Part shown: one piece after another, positions 12,481 through 24,269 of the stretch
Layout of the letters: each line of letters starts with the position of its first letter
Position numbering within the stretch: the first letter of the stretch is position 1
Assembly: GCA_037957365.1 (NCBI GenBank)
Contig: JARHVA010002128.1
Coordinates: 1,400,001 to 1,464,000, forward strand
DNA length: 64,000 nt
Reading direction: 5' to 3'
Source: Torreya grandis
Taxonomy: Eukaryota; Streptophyta; Pinopsida; Cupressales; Taxaceae
Program-made: the position numbers and the translations under genes
Notes under the pieces: generated by a model
What the model was told of the DNA's origin: nothing
The model's input: only the letters and a program-made list of their open reading frames with translations
Databases searched by the model: none

Positions 12481-13515
12481 TTTTTAATATGCCAAAACTA
12501 GCAAAAAAAATCAAAAAACTTCAAAAATCCAAAAATATGTTTAGTATTTACATATCCTATTAGCTCCTTGGCATATATGTTGTTGGTTCTATGTTGTTAT
12601 ATGGCATATCAATATTTTATATATACATGTGTTTTATGTATATTTTGAGTGTGATACACACATACATAAATACATGATCTATACACTTTCAAATGTTGGG
12701 CCTTACCTTTACTCATGTCATGTAGATATTCAGGGCATCTGCTTCTTTGACTATGATACATATAGGTTATATTATTATATGGTCACTTTACATTATCATG
12801 TTTAAGCTCATATATGTAATTACACATGCCTTTATCCATGTTTATATCTTTCATAGTGTACTTGATATGTTATGTACTTAATATTTTTTTCTAACACACT
12901 TGTCTAAGGATTAGTATGATATGTTTATGTCGGTTGCTTCTGATTTTATTTATGCACTTCCTTAAGTTTCTTATCTTATTATTGTCTTTCTTATTTGATC
13001 ATTTGAATATGTTCCATTGTTTGTGGTCTTAGTGCCTGTGTTTTCCTCTTTTAAAATTGAAAATGTCATCATTTTTATATGTTGACATTTGAATATGTGA
13101 TTCCTAATTTTGTGAACATTTGAATAAATCATGTCCCTTAGATTGTGTGTAATTTGAACATGCCCCTTGTTTGAGGTACCCTTAGATCATTATTTTCTTA
13201 TTTGATTTTGAGTGCTATTGTGTGTGTGTTTAATTGATTGTTGAGTTTGTATTATTACTATCTATATGTTTCCATGATCTACATCATGCATCGTAGGACT
13301 TGGTGTGATCACATTGTTCATGATTTAATGATATATTTATGTATACATCATATCTCTATATACTACATGATACATTCATAGTTTACATGGTTATCTTATC
13401 CTTTTAAGGTAAGGTAATTACCAGTTGCCACTTCCTCTCACCTCAAAAGAGAGATATATTAGTGGGGGAATGATATAGAGGAATGAATTCCAAATTTACC
13501 TCACATATTCATATT
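12480..13515 (+). other. Non-coding tail of P
   Basis: This AT-rich stretch has no coding signal. It aligns in reverse with K1 (16140-16032 and 8304-7520) and K2 (about 23760-22810). Shared landmarks are the poly-A/T stretch with AAAAATCAAAAAACTTC near 12505 and the GAGTGCTATTGTGTGTG segment near 13210, which appears in K2 as ACACACACATAAGAGCACTC near 23030. Confidence 0.65.
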
Positions 13516-13890
13516 ACAAAGGGGGCATGTTTTGGAAACATATTATCCACACTTGTTCAATATGCAACATACCTAGAGTACAATGGGGGCATGTTTTGGA
13601 AACATGTTCTTCACATTATCACTTATATCAATTTTTGAATTCCTCCATATACAGTGGAAGTATGTTTTGTAAGCATTTTATCCACACTTACATCAGTTCT
13701 TAGATTCATATTAGAATGGAGGCATGTTTTGGAAACATGTTCTCCACACCTACACCAATTTTTAGATTCAGATTGTAGTGAGAGCATGTTTTGGAAACAT
13801 TTTCACCACACTTATATTAGTTCTCAAATGTAAATTATAGCAAGCGAATATTTTGGAAACATTTTCTCCACACTTACATAGTTTCAAGTG
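13516..13890 (+). repeat. Six tandem ~62-bp repeats with a hairpin core
   Basis: Units start near 13518, 13582, 13652, 13713, 13775 and 13837. Each contains GCATGTTTTGGAAACATG or a variant followed by TTNTCCACACTTA. ATGTTT-TGG-AAACAT is a perfect 6-bp inverted repeat with a 3-base loop. The array lies about 0.8 kb upstream of the polypurine tract. Related arrays occur at the same place in K1 and K2. Confidence 0.88.
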
Positions 13891-14692
13891 GACCAAATTC
13901 ATAGTTATATGATTTAGATTCATACTTGTGGTAGAATTATATACATTAGTACCATTATTACATATAGTTTCAACATGATACATATATAAGGTGCATATGC
14001 TATGGAATGTGTACCTAATAATGCAAAATTAAATAATTTTTAGATTCAAAATATTTTTATGGACTATCATCACCCACTAGGTTGGAATTTTATGGACTTT
14101 ATTGAGCCAACATACTTTATTAGTTGGTTCACTTTTTGGAATGTTTGAGGTGATTAAATAACTCAATATTACTAAGTTTATAGGTTGGAACTTATTACAT
14201 CATTTTCCTCACTAATTTTATAGTTTTAAGTGACTTGGTTTAATCACACTCACTAGGTTATAAGTATAATGGGGTTTCATGGTTGAGTTAATCTCAACTG
14301 TCATGCAGTAACTCATCTTTTCTCCAAGGTTAGGAGCATGTGTCCTCTAGTCTTTCTCTCTATCTCTTTTATTATAGGAACTTTCAATATTTATATTTTT
14401 CATATTCTTAGTTTTAGTGATTCATAATGATATATCTTTCAAATCAAATTTCCAAAAGGCAAGATAGTTGCATCAATACATAGGTGTACTCCTAAACCTT
14501 GTTCCATTTAAATTTTAATCATTTCCATGGTTTCAATTTTAGATTATATGCACTAATTATATATTATAACATGTTATTGGTTTCAATTCATTCACCATCA
14601 AATCACTCAAGTCAGACTCTAATAAAGATAAGGTGTGTTATACACACCCAAGTATGTATTTCATTCCTTTAAATAAGAAATTTCATTACTAG

Positions 14693-14706
14693 ATTAAAAG
14701 GGGGAA
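14693..14706 (+). other. Polypurine tract of P
   Basis: ATTAAAAGGGGGAA directly precedes TGTATACAC, the start of the 3' LTR. It confirms plus orientation. Confidence 0.85.
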
Positions 14707-16031
14707 TGTATACACTATTTATGAATTATATAACATCATAGTATTGTACAATTTGAAAATACACATCATGGATGTATCTTCAGCTTCTATAACTTTCCCA
14801 CTACCAAAAAACTCACATATACTATCTCTTTATGCCTAATTGCTTATCTCTTAGTCCAAACAATGTCATTCTAATGACCCAAGCCTTCTACCTTGCCTAG
14901 AGTATCACAAATATATTCATCTTTTGTATTTACAAGTTCTAAACCTACACCTATTTTCCAATTACCTAAACACTTGCATCCCAGTCAAATGCCTATGTTG
15001 ATGAAAATGTCATATTCTAACGCAAGTGTCAAGTGCCTTAACATCATCCAATTTGAAAATGAAACATTTTAATATGGTAGGCTTGAGTATTTAATATGAT
15101 ATATTATTCAAAAGGATTGGTGTAAATATAATATCAACCCTCATTCATTCTTCACCTATCATAAACCTAGAAACACCTATCAACTCACAAGGCTACTTAC
15201 CAAAAGTGCTCAATTGATCACTTCAGTGAGCAAAGCTTCCCTATTTTCTCCTATTTCCATATCAGTCATAGGGACAACACATCTACAGTTCTAAAGTATT
15301 AAAGGATAATTCCATGAGCCACATTTTCCAAGTTATAAGCTAGGTCACTATTGTACTTACTTATAACACATAAGCCAATACATAGGGGAGAACTACATAA
15401 GTATGAGGCCCTATACAAAGTATTGGCTATATAAGTAGCACTTATTGATATAGAGGTCTTTTCAAAATATCAACACCATGTTCTTATTAATACATTATTC
15501 CCATAGCTAATATGAAGATGAATAACTAAGGTTTTTTTATTTGACACGTAATAATATTCCATGATCCAAATATGAATGCATCAAATCAAAGGTGACATAA
15601 AACCTAGAAGCATCTAGGTGGTTACATCTAGTTTTATCAGGTACTCCATAATGAACACCTAAGTCCATTTCAAATATTATCATTGATGTAACTATCCCAT
15701 GTTGATGTAAGTGTATGCAGCTACAGAGGCACTATTTCCAAAATTAGGTGACTATTCCATAATCTAGATCTAGGCCACTTTTTGCATGTTCTAGATCTAG
15801 ATCTATATTAGCATCAGAACTAATTAAGTATATTATTTCATTATTATCATAATATCTCGTATAGTTTTACTATCTATATTTATCACCTTTTTATAATAAA
15901 TTTAGATTATATTATATATGAGTCTCATAAACAATTGTCCTACTTTAGAGATAGTCTATTATCCTTGTGCCATAGGCTATCTCTACCCCTTTAACCCTAG
16001 ATTCCCATAATCTAGATTTTAGGGTTGAACA
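14707..16031 (+). repeat. 3' LTR of P
   Basis: This 1325-bp LTR begins TGTATACAC and ends GGGTTGAACA, giving TG...CA ends. It is collinear with 8305-9639 but carries many substitutions, mostly transitions, so the insertion is old. Confidence 0.83.
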
Positions 16032-16860
16032 TTTGTATTAAACTCAAATGATATGTGAAACATGTGTGTATATATAAAGGGATGATATTTTATGTACTAA
16101 CATGGAGAAAACAACATGAGTATAAGAAATAATACAACTAGGAACATGCTGAATATTTTTGATATTTTTAAATTTTTTAATTGTTTTTATATTTTTGGAA
16201 TTTTTTATTTTTATTTTTATTTTTTAAGATATTTTAATCTTAATTGGAATTAAATTATGTTACTTATCCAACTCAAAATATAAAATACTATTTAGTGGCC
16301 CTTTTGGCTCCTTTTTATGCCACCATTATTTATGCTCTATAATTGTTAATGTGTAAATATGTTTTGGTAAGTTGGTACCATGGGTTTGTCATCATATCTA
16401 TCATATGGAACATGAATTTATCTATATTGAAAATAAAATATGAGGCACATATTTTTTTTATCCACTATCACATTCATATTAGTTAACCAATACTATCCAA
16501 AATTAAGGGTGAAATTTGGTTTCAAATTCATTACCCATATGAAGGAATAAACAACTTTGAGTCCACATGATATAGGTAGTACAATGTACCCAAGAGATTA
16601 TAGTATTAGGGGAGACTATTTTATCTCATTTATATTATGTCCCAACTTCTCTAAATATGACATATTACAAAGTGTGTCCTAATTATTTGTAATAATTACA
16701 ATATCTATAAAACACACCCCATCAACATTTGTAGTAATGGTGAGAGTTTCATGCCGTGATGATTTGAAGATTAATTTTGTATGGATAGATTGGAAGTATT
16801 TTGATGTTTTCATTTATTAGTCATAATTATTATGTACATCTCACATTTATATTTATGAAT
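16032..16860 (-). other. K1 tail and spacer right of P
   Basis: This is the continuation of the K1 non-coding tail, with a T-rich segment at 16150-16230 that matches K2 near 23725-23790. From about 16240 to 16860 I see no coding match. Confidence 0.5.
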
Positions 16861-16990
16861 AGGGTTTTTCAATGTCACACATTGACTTCTATTATGGACA
16901 ATGATTCAATGATAAGCATAATATAGTGAACCTTCTTTAGGACTAAGTTTATTTCCAAATCTATGTCTGTTAGGAGGTAAATATATCATG
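16860..16990 (-). pseudogene. Zinc-knuckle-like gag remnant in K1
   Basis: On the minus strand a run of 18 codons with one stop (about 16930-16875) reads YAYH-IIVHNRSQCVTLK. It keeps the H, H and C spacing of a plant gag zinc finger, with the first C replaced by Y. It resembles the clear finger of P at 11300-11350. Unusually it lies downstream of the K1 protease on the coding strand, whereas P has the finger before the protease. This could be a domain rearrangement or a piece of another element. Confidence 0.45.
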
Positions 16991-17449
16991 TGATGATCAA
17001 GTAACATAGGAAGAATTAAATATGTAACATCTTGGTTTACTAAGATCTATATAATTTATTATGGAGGTTTTTGAGAGGACTCCACATTATTCACACAATG
17101 TATTTGAATTGGTTCCTTGTAAGGTTGGATTAATGTTTTTAGCCAAGAGGGATGGAATGATAACAAGCATTCACATGTTTATTTATTAATTTTTCCTTAA
17201 ATTTATCTTTATTTGGATATGTATCTTATGCTAGTGACTCTATATTATATGTACAAGGACCTATAAATGTGAATAGGTTATGCAATATATAATCAAGTGG
17301 ATAAAAATTTAAATTTTAAAAGTGTTCATCTATTATATCATGGGATATATATTCAACACTATCATGGCAATTTTTCAATTACATATAAATTTTTGATATT
17401 TACCAACAATGAAATTTTAAATGTTTGAGTTTCTTGTAGTTATGGTATT

Positions 17450-18430
17450 ATTAGTTATTTTGGTAATGATTCTTGATTTGTATGTATATCCATGTATACC
17501 TCATTATGAGGTGAATGAGTCATTATGATTGACTCACCCATATCATAAGTTTGTATACTCCCAAGTGGATTGTATTTTTTAGGTGGTACCACTTTAGGTA
17601 TCCCTTTTGTGTATGAATGTATCATTTTACAAAATTTTAGGGGTTCATCATCAGTAGGCATTGTCAATAAGGTCCCACCATGTATAAATTTAACAAATCA
17701 ATGTAATGTTTATGGGAAAAAATTCATGGTATGTATCCATGGTCTACCCAAAATTAATTTATAGTGCAATGATTGAGACATTACTTGGAATGTATCTAGA
17801 ACCATTTTTTTCCCCAACGTCACATCTAATGTGATTTTTTCAATAGGGGGGCTACATGAATTATCAAATCCTTTCATACGTATATATAATTTTTTAATAA
17901 CATTAGTTATAATACCCATGTTGGTTAATAAATATGTGCCATACATGTTTAGGATCAAACCATTATCAACCAATGCCCTTTAAAATCCCTTATGCTGCAT
18001 ACTCACTTTTATGAACAAAGTCAAATCTTGGTGAATTATATATTTTGATGGTGGATCAAAGGTAATAATATTGGAATTATTTATGATATATTTCATAATA
18101 TCTATAAAATTATTTGGTTCAATATAACTTGGTACTTGGGTTTCATGCAATGTTTCATATAAAATATCCTTGTAGATAGTAGGTTGTTTTAAGAGTTCAA
18201 GGATTGAAATTTTAGAATGTGTATTGCTTAATTGGTTAGTAATATCATATCATTTTTATTTTATAACAAGTTAAGGCTTATGAAGAACCTATTATATATT
18301 AATAGGTGGTGGGAGAGGTTACGCACCCTTACCTTTTCGATTAGTGACAGTGTGAACCAAAAAATAAAATATGAACCATTGGAGAATAATGGGTGTGGGA
18401 TGGTATATGTCACTAGAATATGATCTAAGT
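17450..18430 (-). pseudogene. Decayed aspartic protease region of K1
   Basis: Read on the minus strand, the N-terminal lead-in (about 18215-18100) contains KISILELLKQPTIYKDIL, a conserved stretch ahead of plant Ty3/gypsy proteases. The open stretch 17973-17710 then reads ALVDNGLILNMYGT, with VDNG as the active-site region, and YKLILGRPWIHTM as the C-terminal hallmark. A further open stretch at 17667-17455 (MPTDDEPLKFCK) is the usual extension. It is followed by several stops. The PR is better preserved than in P but belongs to a clearly different sequence type. There are only about 300 bp between it and the 5' LTR, so gag is absent upstream. Confidence 0.72.
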
Positions 18431-18747
18431 AGAACAAAGGTTTGGTAACATTCCCATTGGATTATGGATATCAACTATATAGTATTACAAAATAATTTAT
18501 ACAAATAGACATGATTCTTGTCTTTTCTCATTTTTTATTTAATTTAGCCATGTATGAAACATAACAAAAAAGGGTCACTATGAAATATTATAAAAGGAAA
18601 TAAATGATATATCCATTCATGATTAATTCTTTTAAATGAAATGGATATATGATTTTAAAATATTTTTAGTTTAGAAATTAAAAATTAGAGAAAAAAGTAA
18701 ACCCTAAGTCCACTAGGGTTTGGAGACCAAAGGTTGGGTTCACTAAA
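18431..18747 (-). other. K1 leader between protease and 5' LTR
   Basis: About 317 bp without a coding match. The same segment is found in H, split by K2 (20320-20403 and 35478-35760). Next to the LTR the minus strand reads TTTAGTGAACCCAACC, the possible primer-binding site. Confidence 0.55.
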
Positions 18748-19250
18748 TGTTTAACCCTAAATTAAAAATGGTGTTTGGGGTATTTAGGGTTAATAAAATA
18801 GAATAGTCTAGGACAAAAGGGTGGTCAACTACTTATATATTAGTTTAATTAATATAAAACTCAAAATAATAGTATTCTAAGTTTATACAATTAAGATTGA
18901 TAAAAATAGTAAAGTACAACTATTGATAGATATTACAATGAATTAGAAACCTTGATATTTAGCTAGTTTAATTTGTGCATGCAATTCTAAGTAGGAACAA
19001 GCTTGAAGTGGAATTAATTATGATCCTAAAATATTCATAAAATTTTATAAATATCCTTTCTGTGGCCTCAGATGCTTACATCATATTTGAGTTATTGTAT
19101 CGATGCAGGTGTTTAACTCTATCACATGTGTCTTGTATAGAATATTAATCGGATCTATATGCAAAAAAATAGAGCCTTTTCGGTTTTTTATATCTTTTAT
19201 TTTTATGTATTTATATCATGTACATAGGTTTTCACTCTTTTTCTAATGAT

Positions 19251-19338
<88 letters not shown>

Positions 19339-19724
19339 CATAAGAGAACTTAAGTTAACCTTTTGGATATTTTTTTTTTATTGGTTGAATTTTTCACATA
19401 GGACACTTTCTATGAAAATGGAGAGTTGCATCGACACATGTGTTTACATAGGTTGCAAATATCTAGGGAGTTATTAAATAGGTATAGGTCTAAAAATGGT
19501 AGTGAAGGATGATAATCAAATTTATATATTTTTAAATAGTATAAAAGGCTTGGGTTATCATAATAACAATGTTTAGACTAAGAGATAAGTAATTTGGCAT
19601 AAAAAAATAGTGAACACAATCTTTTTCATAGAGTGAAGGTCTAGAAATGAAAGGTATAGGAATGATAGGTATTTTCCAAGTATACAAGACTAAGTACTTT
19701 ATAAATCAAATTTTAGTATTTACA
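18748..19724 (-). repeat. 5' LTR of K1, internally deleted
   Basis: The LTR starts TGTTTAACCC at the inner edge and ends at ACA (19724), next to the target duplication CTAAT. It is 977 bp against 1321 bp for the 3' LTR. The missing part corresponds to about 5545-5940 of the 3' LTR, where a CT/AT microsatellite now sits. Confidence 0.8.
19254..19336. repeat. (CT)n(AT)n compound microsatellite
   Basis: About 35 bp of CT repeats run directly into about 48 bp of AT repeats. It lies exactly at the deletion point in the K1 5' LTR. Confidence 0.97.
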
Positions 19725-20403
19725 CTAATGTGATTTGGGAAATTGGAGGGATACATGAACTATAAAATATTTTGATATGCATGTCTTATTTTTTTAATAA
19801 GATTAGTGCTTATACCCATGGTGGTCAAGAATTTTATGTCATAAATATTTAGACCAGATTCATTATTGACTAGCACCTTTTTTATTCCATTTTTATGTAT
19901 ACTCACTTGTATGAATAAAGGCAAATTTTAATTTAAAATATCTTTTTATGGTAAATATTTTTGATAAAAGGTAATGAGATTTGTGTTTTTTTTTAAATCT
20001 TACATAATATATGCAAAGTAAGTTTGTTCTATATCCCTTGGTACTTGTGTCACACAATGCTTCATTTAATATATCCTCACACATAGTATATTATTTTAAG
20101 AATTTAAATCTTATCATAGATATTGCTTAGTTGGTCAACAAGATCATATCCTTTACTTATATTCATTAGTTTAGGCTTATGAGGAACCTATTATATATAT
20201 TAATAGATGTAAGGATAAGTTAGACACCCTTACCATTTTACATAGTGACAACATTGACCACAGAATATAATATTAGTGATGAGTGAATCATGAGAGTGGG
20301 ATGGTAGGTGTCACTAAAATAGGATCTAGGATGGACAAAGGGTTAAGAACATGCATGTTAGCATCAGTAAACCAAATATATATTATGAAAAAAATGGTTA
20401 TAG
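19725..20403 (-). mobile_element. Element H, middle piece (protease remnant)
   Basis: This continues the protease sequence interrupted by K1: 19727-20360 aligns with 17826-18480 of K1. Read on the minus strand, an open stretch at 20084-19893 holds the lead-in (MCEDILNEALCDT), matching IYKDILYETLHET in K1. It has many stops. At its right end, TATAG (20399-20403) pairs with TGTAG (35478-35482), the probable target duplication made by K2 with one transition. Confidence 0.72.
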
Positions 20404-21731
20404 TATTTAACCCTAGTTTAGATGTAGATCTTACTTGGGTAGATAGTGTTAAGAATATAGAAATGACAATGCACAAGGGTGATAATTAGATCTATAGTAA
20501 GCCAATTAAGCTAAACTTATATAAAACATATGTTGAATGCATTAAATTAATATAAGCTAAAAATAATAAGTACAATTGTGCTAGATATGTAAATCATAAA
20601 TAAATAATGTACTTAGTTGGTTCTAATGCTAACATAGTTTTGGATATGGAATATGAAAGACTTAGACTAAAATAAGATTATTAAATAGTCATAAAATTTT
20701 AGATTGAGTGCCTTTGGATTCATAGACACTACATCAGCCTTAGATGTTAGTATCAATATTACTATCTGAATTAGATGCAGGTGTCCTATATGGAGTACCT
20801 ACTAAAAAATAATGTGACCACCTAGATGATTTTGGATTTGTCTTTGCCTTCACTCTAGTGCATTAAGATATGGGTCATAGATTTTTGCTCTTTATGAAAT
20901 TATAAAACCCTAGTTATTCATCTTAATAGTGATGGTAAAAATGGGTTAGTATGCACATGATGTCAATCTAACCCCAAATACCCTTCTGTCAATGGGTGTT
21001 ACCTACATATCACTACTTTCAAGAGGGCCTCATAATAATGTAGTTTCTACTTCATGTTGGATTGTGTGTGAATTATGTAATGTTTGATAAGTAAGTACAA
21101 TAGTAACCTAGCTTTAACTTGGAAAATATAACTCTTAGGCTACTCCTTTAATAATTTAGACCTATATATGTTTTGTACCTATGACTAATATAGAAATAGG
21201 AGAAAATAAGGAAGTTTTTCTTAATTAAATTCTGGATATAATGATTTTGATAAGTTGCCTTGGTCTCTTTTGGTTTTTTATAAGTGAGGAATGAATGAGG
21301 GTTGATCGTATTTATATCAATCATTTTGGATAAATAACTCACATTAAATCATGTAAGTTGATCATTAGGATATGTTTTATTTTAAAATTATACAACATTA
21401 GGGCACTAGATACCTACGTCAAGGTAGGACACTAACATCGATGTAGGGGTATGGGACTGACAATTGTGTCCTAGTAGTTAGAAAACAAGTATAGGCTCAA
21501 AACTTTTAAGGGCATAATATAAACATACTTTAAGAATTTTGGTCAAGATATAAGGTTTAGGTCATCAACATAAGATATTTTGTACCAAGATATAGGCAAA
21601 GAGGCACAAGATATAGTAGATGCAAGACTTCCAAAAATGGGAAAGGTCCATAACTGATAGGAACAAACAAGGTCTATATTTTCCAAGTGTAAAATACTGA
21701 GGTGTTATATAATCTATAAATACCATCTACA
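20404..21731 (-). repeat. 3' LTR of K2
   Basis: This 1328-bp LTR has TATTTAACCC at the outer edge (TGTTTAACCC in other copies) and CTACA at the inner edge, followed by TTCCCCCTTAAT, a polypurine tract on the minus strand. It is closest to the split 5' LTR at 26281-26541 and 34343-35477. Confidence 0.82.
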
Positions 21732-22559
21732 TTCCCCCTTAATATAGTAATGAAATTATTGGTTTAAAAGAGAAGAAATGCATAACTGTGTGTGTATAAC
21801 ACACCTTGCCTTCCCATGACTCCAACTTGAGTGCTTTGTTGGTGATTGACACACAACTAAGAGCATGTTATAGTATATAATCAATGTATATAATATTAAA
21901 TTTAAATCATTTGAGAATACTAAAAATTAAAGAGAAATGTTTAGGAGTACATGTGTATTGATGCAACAACCTTGCCTATTATCAAGTTGATTTGAAAAGG
22001 TGATTCGTTATAAATCTCTAAAATGTATATTAGGAAAAACATATATAAATTTTGAAATTTCATATATCTAAGGATATATAAATATATTTAAAGTAACATA
22101 CCCTCAACCTTGGATAAAAAGTGAGTTACAACCTGGTAGTTGAGATTAGCTCAAATGTACAACCCAATCATACTTACGACCTAGTGAGCATGAGTGAACA
22201 AAGTCAACCCATACCATATATTTATTGAGTTTGGATGATGTAATCAATTTCAACCTATAAACTTTGAAATATTAGTAAATTTAATCACCTCATCCATAAC
22301 AAAATGTGAACTAACTACTGCAGTAGATTGGCTCAATACAGTCCATAATAGCCCAAACTAGTGGGTGATGATAGTCCATAAAAGAGTTTAGAAATCTGAA
22401 ACTGATTTTTTATTTTGAAATATTTGGTGTACATTTCATATCATATTCACCTTATATATGTCTCATGTTGAAACTATGTATAATAATGGTATTGGTGTAT
22501 ATAAATCTACCACAAATGTGTATCTGAATCATATAACTATGTGATTTGACCAATTTAGA

Positions 22560-22810
22560 ACTATCTATAAGTGTGGGTAGCATGATACCATAACATGACC
22601 CCACTATATATGGATAAATATTAAAATTCAAATAAGTTACAATTTGGAAGATGTGTTTCTAAAACATGCCCCCACTAAATCTGGGTGTGTTGAATACTGA
22701 AAAAATGTGGAGAACATGCTTCCAAAGAATATGCCCCTAATGAATCTAAAAATTATGCCCAATGTGGATATAATTCCTCTATTACATGCCTCCACTAATA
22801 TTCCCCACCG
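22560..22810 (-). repeat. Tandem hairpin repeats in the K2 tail
   Basis: About four degraded ~60-bp units with AACATGCCCCCACTAA-type cores occur near 22600, 22660, 22715 and 22790. They match the arrays in P (13516-13890) and K1 (7290-7515). The rest of 21743-23930 is non-coding tail. Confidence 0.65.
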
Positions 22811-23939
22811 CTAAAGTGAGATAATAATATAAATCAATAGTTATCTCACCTTAAAAGGATAATATAACTCTATAATCTATGAATAGAACCATGAATTGTA
22901 TAAAATTACATGTCTAGGTAAATGTATCATTGAAGTGCATATAAAAATGTTATCACATGAATGCCTAAGATTCATGATAAATATCATGTAAATGTTTAGA
23001 TAGTAATAAGATAAACTCAAAAAACATATAAACACACACATAAGAGCACTCAAAAGAAATTCAACATATAATGGTCCTAGGAGACTAAAAATAAGGGGCA
23101 TATTCAAATGCTTCACAATCAATGGGACATGAATTTTTAAAATTTCCACAAAATCAATAATAACATATTAAAATGTTTATGCAACAATAAATGACATATT
23201 AAAACTTTAAAGAAAGCAATCAAAGGCAACAAGGTCATAAACAAAGGAGTATATTCAAATGCATGAATAATCAATATAATAATAGGGAAAGACACTCAAG
23301 AAAGTGCATAAATTAAATCATAAGAAACCAACATAAACATATCATAGTATCCCATGGATCAAATGTATTAACAAAAAATATCAAGTGAATATCATATCAA
23401 GTACCCTATGAAATATATAATCATGGATAAAGGCATGTGTAAGTACATAAGAGATCAAACATGATAATGAAGAGAGTGTATAATGATATAACCTATGTTT
23501 ATCAATACCAAATAAGTATATGCCTTCAATGTCCACATGACATGAGTAGTGAGAATGCCCAATATGTAAAATAGAAAAAGATCATGTATCTGTGTATGCT
23601 TGTATCACACTCAAATAAAAGTGTGACACACGTGTATGTAGAAGTAACTGATATAACATCCATTAACATATAACTAAAAATATATAATAAGGAGCCAATA
23701 AAATATGTGGGTGCCAAAAATATTTTTGAATTTTTGAATTTTTTTATTTTTGTTATTTTTTGTATATGTAAATATTTTAAAAAATAAAAATTGGATCTTT
23801 GTCATTATTTGCATCGTTATTGGATAATTTGAAATGGTACATATCATGTTCCTCTTCATGATTTACATATATAATATAATAACTAATTATATCAATTTGA
23901 ATATGTATTAATTTGCCTTCATGAGATAATAAATACCTT

Positions 23940-24200
23940 ACTGATTTGGATCAATTTTAGCTTCTATTTCATGTAACCAAAATCTGCCCAATATAAATGA
24001 GTGTAGCAGAGTATGAGGTAAGACCCATATTATTTTAAGGTAAACATGGGGCCCACAAGTAGTGGGAACAAAAAATAAACCCAAAGAATATATTTTTCTT
24101 CCCCTTATCATGTATATATTTAGCATGTTACCCAAGTTGTGAAAAACATCTTTCATTACAATAGTTTTCTAATTTCGTAGTATCAATGTGGTTATTCAAA
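23940..24200 (-). pseudogene. Decayed protease C-terminus of K2
   Basis: The minus-strand open stretch 24156-23938 ends with HSFILGRFWLHEIEAKIDP, the LLGRPWIH hallmark of Ty3/gypsy proteases with F for P and L for I. The upstream half carrying the catalytic aspartate is too broken to read. It is followed within 60 bp by the non-coding tail, so nothing else of pol remains. Confidence 0.68.
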
Positions 24201-24269
24201 AAGTAAGCACCACTCATGAATAAATTGATTGTTAAATATTGGTGATGTTAACTCTTTTTTTAATTCCCA

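Larger units (their letters stand above)
8305..16031 (+). mobile_element. Element P: gag-protease LTR retrotransposon without pol, plus strand
   Basis: P is a nearly complete 7.7-kb element with LTRs at 8305-9639 and 14707-16031. Its interior holds gag (9840-11400), protease (11690-12100), a further coding remnant to 12444, a non-coding tail, six hairpin repeats and a polypurine tract. No reverse transcriptase, RNase H or integrase motif was found between protease and the tail. It is inserted in K1 in opposite orientation: the tail broken at 8304/16032 is continuous in K2 near 23595. The flanks CCTAT (8300-8304) and TTTGT (16032-16036) versus CTTGT in K2 differ only by transitions, as expected for a decayed target duplication. 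Confidence 0.8.

Noticed and set aside
13516..13890. Possible CRISPR-like array
   Set aside because: The units are directly tandem, degenerate, within an LTR element of a plant genome, and lack unique spacers. It is a retrotransposon minisatellite.
17570..17764. Plus-strand open frame
   Set aside because: It is a shadow of the K1 protease on the minus strand, which has a clear LGRPWIH hallmark at the same place.
17826..21731. Apparent tandem duplication of protease plus LTR (17826-19724 and 19725-21731)
   Set aside because: The pattern arises because K1 and K2 are inserted in the homologous element H. The perfect CTAAT target duplication explains it without a tandem duplication event.
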